Shown one piece after another: positions 6,492 to 9,348 of a DNA stretch of 9,348 bases. The translations under genes and the position numbers were made by a program. The notes under the pieces are model-generated. The model ran no database searches. It was not told where the DNA came from and worked only from the letters and a program-made list of their open reading frames with translations. Positions within the stretch are counted from its first letter, which is position 1. Each line of letters starts with the position of its first letter. Source of the DNA: an uncultured Clostridia bacterium (GTDB lineage Bacteria > Bacillota > Clostridia > Christensenellales > Borkfalkiaceae); NCBI GenBank assembly GCA_947629605.1, contig CANREK010000043.1:1-9348 (forward strand). Reading direction: 5' to 3'.

Positions 6492-7244
6492 TTATACAAG
6501 CTCCTTCAAGAGGTCATCCATATCGTAGAGCCCGCAGGGTCTGTCGAGAAGCCACTGCGCCGCTTTGAGGGCGCCCGCGGCAAAGATCTTACGGCTCCGC
6601 GCGGAGTGGGAGAGGGTGATGATCTCATCTTCGCCCGCAAACATGACCTCGTGCTCGCCGACGATGGTGCCGCCGCGCACCGCATGGATGCCGATCTCGC
6701 GCTTCCGCCGTGCGCCGACGTTGCCGTGGCGGCCGTAGACGTTCTCCTTTTCGGCCGAACAGCCCGCCCTGACGCTCTCTGCGAGCATGAGCGCCGTGCC
6801 CGAGGGGGCATCCTTTTTCTGGGCGTGGTGCCGCTCGACGATCTCCACGTCGAAGCCGTCGCCGAGGACTTCCGCCGCCTTTTTCACAAGCAGTTGCAGG
6901 AGATTGACGCCGAGGGAGAGATTGCCCGTCTTGAACATGGCGATCCTCGTCTTGTAGCCCTCGATGAGAGCAAGGTCCTCCGCCGTGTACCCCGTGGCGG
7001 CGAGCACGATGGGGAGATGATGGTCGGCGCAGAATGCAAGCCTTTCCATAAGATGCGAGGGGGAGGAAAAGTCGATGACGACGCCCTCTTTGGCCTCGAT
7101 CTCGGCAAAACTTTGATAGACAGGATAGGGCATGGGGGAAGGGCAGAGGTCGATGCCGCAGACGATGTCGTGCCCCCGCTCGGAGCAGAGTTCCGTCACA
7201 TATCTGCCCATTTTTCCGCAGCAACCGAGAAGAATGAGTTTCAT
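6492..7244 (-). CDS. dapB: 4-hydroxy-tetrahydrodipicolinate reductase
   Basis: This 250-residue cytoplasmic enzyme reduces the DapA product to tetrahydrodipicolinate with NAD(P)H, the second committed step to lysine and diaminopimelate. The N-terminal Rossmann motif GCCGKMG (residues 7-13) fits the family pattern GxxGxMG. The signature ERHHAQKKDAPSGTA (137-151) carries the His-His pair (139-140), catalytic-type Lys143 and substrate-binding DAPSGT. NLSLGVN (108-114) is also typical. Length is slightly short but normal for the family. The ATG at 7242-7244 overlaps the dapA stop as ATGA, and GGAG (7253-7256), inside the last dapA codons, sits 8 bases upstream, so translation is probably coupled. 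The frame stays open upstream to 7799, but that region is dapA in another frame. It is the last gene of the asd-dapA-dapB operon. Confidence 0.97.
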   Translation of the reverse strand: MKLILLGCCGKMGRYVTELCSERGHDIVCGIDLCPSPMPYPVYQSFAEIEAKEGVVIDFSSPSHLMERLAFCADHHLPIVLAATGYTAEDLALIEGYKTRIAMFKTGNLSLGVNLLQLLVKKAAEVLGDGFDVEIVERHHAQKKDAPSGTALMLAESVRAGCSAEKENVYGRHGNVGARRKREIGIHAVRGGTIVGEHEVMFAGEDEIITLSHSARSRKIFAAGALKAAQWLLDRPCGLYDMDDLLKELV

Positions 7245-8125
7245 TGTTTTATCTCCAAGCCGTAGGTTTCCATGGCGTCTTTGAGAAGAGCGGCGTCTTG
7301 CGGTTCGATCGCGGTGAGGGGAGGGCGCGGAAGGCCGACATCGTAGCCGAGGAGGGCCATCGCCGCCTTGACGGGGATGGGGTTGACTTCCGCAAAGCAT
7401 GCCTTGACGAGGGGGAGAAGGGCATCGGACAGCCTGTTCGCCGCACGGAGATCTCCCTGCAAGACGCAGTCCGTCAGAATCTTGACATCCCTCGGGACAA
7501 TGTTGGAGACGACGGAGATGACCGCCGCGCCGCCCGCCGCCAAGATGGGCAGGTTGAGCGCATCTTCCCCAGAATAGAGGTCGCATTTGCCGCGGATGAG
7601 ACGGGCCGTCTCCATGACCTGCGCCATGTTGCCGCTCGCCTCCTTGATGCCCGCGATGTTGGGGATCCCGGCGATCTCCGCCATGGTGGCGGGGAGAATG
7701 TTGACGCCCGTGCGCCCGGGGACATTGTAGGCGATGACGGGGAGAGGGGTCGCGCCGCAGATCTCCCTGTAATAGCCGACGAGCCCCTTTTGGGTGCACT
7801 TGTTGTAATAGGGGGTCACGGCGAGCACGGCATCTGCGCCGAGCTCGGTCGCGGTCCTCGTCATGGCGACGGCGCTTGCGGTGCAGTTTCCGCCCGTGCC
7901 GACGATGAGTTTTGTGTGCACATGCGCACGCGAGAAGCGGATGACTTCCTCCTTCTCCGTCTGCGTCATGGTGGAGGGCTCGCCCGTCGTGCCGAGGATG
8001 ACGACCGCATCCGCGCCGCCTTCCTCTTGACGGGCAAGCAGCGCTTCGAGGGTGGAAAAGTTGACCCCATGTTCCGAAAATGGCGTGATGAGGGCCGTCA
8101 CCATGCCCTGTAAAAATCCTGTCAT
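7241..8125 (-). CDS. dapA: 4-hydroxy-tetrahydrodipicolinate synthase
   Basis: This 294-residue TIM-barrel class I aldolase condenses pyruvate with aspartate 4-semialdehyde, the branch point of the lysine/diaminopimelate pathway. Key elements are all present: GTTGEPST (residues 45-52) with the paired Thr46-Thr47, YYNKCTQKG (106-114), YNVPGRTGV (133-141) with Tyr133 and Arg138, and GIKEASGN (159-166) with Schiff-base Lys161. Tyr133, Arg138 and Lys161 fall at the same numbers as in the E. coli enzyme, which supports the start. The chosen ATG at 8123-8125 has AAGGAAGG 5 bases upstream. The frame extends 26 codons further to 8203, but those residues are not family-like and would overlap asd. It lies 40 bases after asd and overlaps dapB by 4 bases. 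Whether lysine inhibits this enzyme cannot be told from the motifs I can see. Confidence 0.98.
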   Translation of the reverse strand: MTGFLQGMVTALITPFSEHGVNFSTLEALLARQEEGGADAVVILGTTGEPSTMTQTEKEEVIRFSRAHVHTKLIVGTGGNCTASAVAMTRTATELGADAVLAVTPYYNKCTQKGLVGYYREICGATPLPVIAYNVPGRTGVNILPATMAEIAGIPNIAGIKEASGNMAQVMETARLIRGKCDLYSGEDALNLPILAAGGAAVISVVSNIVPRDVKILTDCVLQGDLRAANRLSDALLPLVKACFAEVNPIPVKAAMALLGYDVGLPRPPLTAIEPQDAALLKDAMETYGLEIKQ

Positions 8126-8130
8126 ATGTT

Positions 8131-8138
8131 CCTTCCTT
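8131..8138 (-). promoter_or_regulatory. Ribosome binding site of dapA
   Basis: AAGGAAGG on the minus strand lies 5 bases before the ATG at 8125 within the 40-base asd-dapA gap (8126-8165). It fixes the start at MTGFLQG rather than the upstream in-frame ATG at 8203. The gap holds no terminator or promoter that I can see. Confidence 0.8.
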
Positions 8139-8165
8139 ATCTTATGTCGCCGGGCGATGCGGATG

Positions 8166-9242
8166 TCAATCGAAATAGCCCTTGGCGGCGAGGAGTTCCG
8201 CAAGCAGAACGGCGCCGCCCGCCGCCCCGCGCAGGGTGTTGTGCGAGAGACCGATGAATTTGTAGTCGAAGAGGGTGTCCTCGCGGAGCCGCCCCGCCGT
8301 CACGGCCATGCCGTGTTCCGTCATGCGGTCGAGCTTGGGCTGCGGACGGTCGCTCTCTTCGAGATAGTGCAAAAACTGCTTGGGCGCAGAGGGGAGAGAG
8401 AGCTCCTGCGGTGCGCCGCGGAAATGTTTCCACGCGGATAAGATCTCCTCGCGCGTCGGTTTTCGGTTGAATTTTACGAACACGGCCGCCGTGTGTCCGT
8501 CGGAGACGGGAACGCGCAGACATTGCGCCGTAATGGCGGGGACCGTTGCGGGAAGGATCTCGCCGCCGCGGAGGGTCCCCCAGATCTTCATGGGTTCGAG
8601 TTCGCTCTTTTCCTCTTCGCCGCCGATGTAGGGGATGACGTTGTCGAGGATCTCGGGCATGCTTTCAAACGTTTTCCCCGCGCCCGAAATGGCTTGATAG
8701 GTGCAGACGGCGACTTCTGCAATGCCGAAGGGGAGCAGGGGGTGCAGAAGGGGCACATAGGATTGCAGGGAGCAGTTGCTCTTGACGGCGATAAATCCGC
8801 GCTTTGTGCCAAGGCGCTTTCTCTGAAAGGGAATGACGCCGAGATGCTCGGGATTGACTTCGGGGATCACCATGGGCACATCGGGCGTGAAGCGGTGGGC
8901 GGAGTTGTTGGAGACGACGGGGATCTCGCACCTCGCATAGGCCTCTTCGAGGGCGCGGATCTCCTCCTTTTTCATGTTGACGGCGCAAAAGACGAAGTCC
9001 ACCTGCCCTTGGAGGACGGCGGGGTCGGAGGCGTCGAGCACGACCATATCCCTTGCATAGGCGGGAATGGGGACGTCGAACGCCCATTTTTCCCCGACGG
9101 CTTCCATGTACGTTTTGCCCGCCGAGCGGGGGCTCGCCAAGAGGCAAACGGGCGTGAACCACGGATGCGCTTCGAGAAGCCGCACAAACCGCTGCCCGAC
9201 CATGCCCGTTGCGCCGATAATGCCAACACGATAGTTTTTCAT
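8166..9242 (-). CDS. asd: Aspartate-semialdehyde dehydrogenase (archaeal/fungal-type family)
   Basis: This 358-residue NADP-dependent enzyme reduces L-4-aspartyl phosphate to aspartate 4-semialdehyde, shared by the lysine/diaminopimelate and threonine/methionine branches. The N-terminal motif GIIGATGMVGQRF (residues 7-19) binds the nucleotide. SNCSLQ (155-160) holds the catalytic Cys157. YQAISGAGK (182-190) and RVPVSDGH (243-250), with His250, form the active site. The sequence and its length resemble the branch described from archaea and fungi more than the short Gram-negative type; that family assignment is from motif memory. The ATG at 9240-9242 has GGAG (9249-9252) 6 bases upstream. An in-frame ATG eight codons earlier (9266) would fall at the predicted transcription start and has no good ribosome binding site. 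It is the first gene of the operon, supplying the substrate of DapA. Confidence 0.96.
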   Translation of the reverse strand: MKNYRVGIIGATGMVGQRFVRLLEAHPWFTPVCLLASPRSAGKTYMEAVGEKWAFDVPIPAYARDMVVLDASDPAVLQGQVDFVFCAVNMKKEEIRALEEAYARCEIPVVSNNSAHRFTPDVPMVIPEVNPEHLGVIPFQRKRLGTKRGFIAVKSNCSLQSYVPLLHPLLPFGIAEVAVCTYQAISGAGKTFESMPEILDNVIPYIGGEEEKSELEPMKIWGTLRGGEILPATVPAITAQCLRVPVSDGHTAAVFVKFNRKPTREEILSAWKHFRGAPQELSLPSAPKQFLHYLEESDRPQPKLDRMTEHGMAVTAGRLREDTLFDYKFIGLSHNTLRGAAGGAVLLAELLAAKGYFD

Positions 9243-9269
9243 ACTTGTCTCCGAATTCTGTTCCAAAAC

Positions 9270-9298
9270 ATTGTAGCATACGGCGACGAAAAAAGCAA
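9270..9298 (-). promoter_or_regulatory. Promoter of the asd-dapA-dapB operon (extended -10)
   Basis: On the minus strand, TACAAT (9270-9275) is a five-of-six -10 box preceded by TGC, an extended -10. TTGCTT (9293-9298) is a partial -35 at 17-base spacing. AT-rich sequence (about 9299-9325) could act as an UP element. The predicted start near 9263 leaves a leader of only about 20 bases, too short for a lysine riboswitch or attenuator. The remaining bases to 9348 show no gene; a small CACG/CGTG inverted repeat near the edge is of unclear meaning. Confidence 0.8.
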
Positions 9299-9348
9299 CA
9301 AAAAGAGAAATAATATAAAAATTGCGCGGCGGGGCACGACAAAACGTG

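Noticed and set aside
6606..7265. 219-residue plus-strand open frame opposite dapB
   Set aside because: It is an antisense shadow of dapB, which has all family motifs on the other strand.
6492..7799. A 435-residue dapB with a long N-terminal extension
   Set aside because: The extra 185 residues are dapA read in another frame, with low-complexity Arg/Pro/Gly-rich sequence. The ATG at 7244 has a GGAG site and begins exactly at the Rossmann motif.
7244..8113. 289-residue plus-strand open frame opposite dapA
   Set aside because: It is an antisense shadow of a GC-rich, codon-biased gene: Arg/Gly/Asp/His-rich, no recognisable motif, no ribosome binding site.
7241..8203. dapA starting at the ATG at 8203
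   Set aside because: It would add 26 non-family residues and overlap asd by about 38 bases. The ATG at 8125 has a strong AAGGAAGG and restores standard residue numbering.

Overview
The window looks like part of a chromosome of an uncultured, anaerobic-type member of the Bacillota (Clostridia-like). The basis is strong GGAG/AAGGAGG-type ribosome binding sites, vegetative TTGACA/TATAAT-type promoters, intrinsic terminators made of an A-tract, hairpin and T-tract, a tRNA with encoded CCA, and a very large repetitive surface protein ending in a juxtamembrane beta domain and hydrophobic anchor. Genus-level assignment is not possible from the sequence alone.

Layout. Positions 1-5966 (+ strand) are the 3' part of a giant gene that enters from the left edge: an alpha-helical, Ala/Lys/Asp/Glu-rich protein with about ten repeats of roughly 115-140 residues (one spacing of 186), a further helical stalk, a beta-rich membrane-proximal domain and C-terminal transmembrane segments. 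It ends at a strong terminator (5969-6002). Positions 6003-6326 carry no credible protein gene but are dense in structure: a GC-rich palindromic repeat, a second perfect terminator hairpin, and a ~175-bp foldable element whose two ends are imperfect inverted copies of the 3' end of the neighbouring tRNA. A complete tRNA-Thr(GGT) follows on the minus strand (6327-6402) with its own promoter and terminator.

Positions 6492-9242 (minus strand) hold a compact three-gene operon, asd-dapA-dapB, driven by a clear promoter near the right edge. The enzymes catalyse consecutive steps: Asd makes L-aspartate 4-semialdehyde, DapA condenses it with pyruvate, and DapB reduces the product to tetrahydrodipicolinate, feeding lysine and diaminopimelate for peptidoglycan. 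Translational coupling (ATGA overlap) joins dapA and dapB. The operon and tRNA converge on the giant surface gene, and the intergenic region between them is a bidirectional termination zone.

The most interesting part is the tRNA-linked composite element at 6115-6351. It has 33-bp direct repeats of the tRNA 3' end, an inverted diverged third copy, and nested stems between them. It could be a mobile or dispersed repeat, a relic of tRNA-targeted integration or duplication, or a structured RNA processed from the tRNA transcript. The sequence alone does not decide among these.
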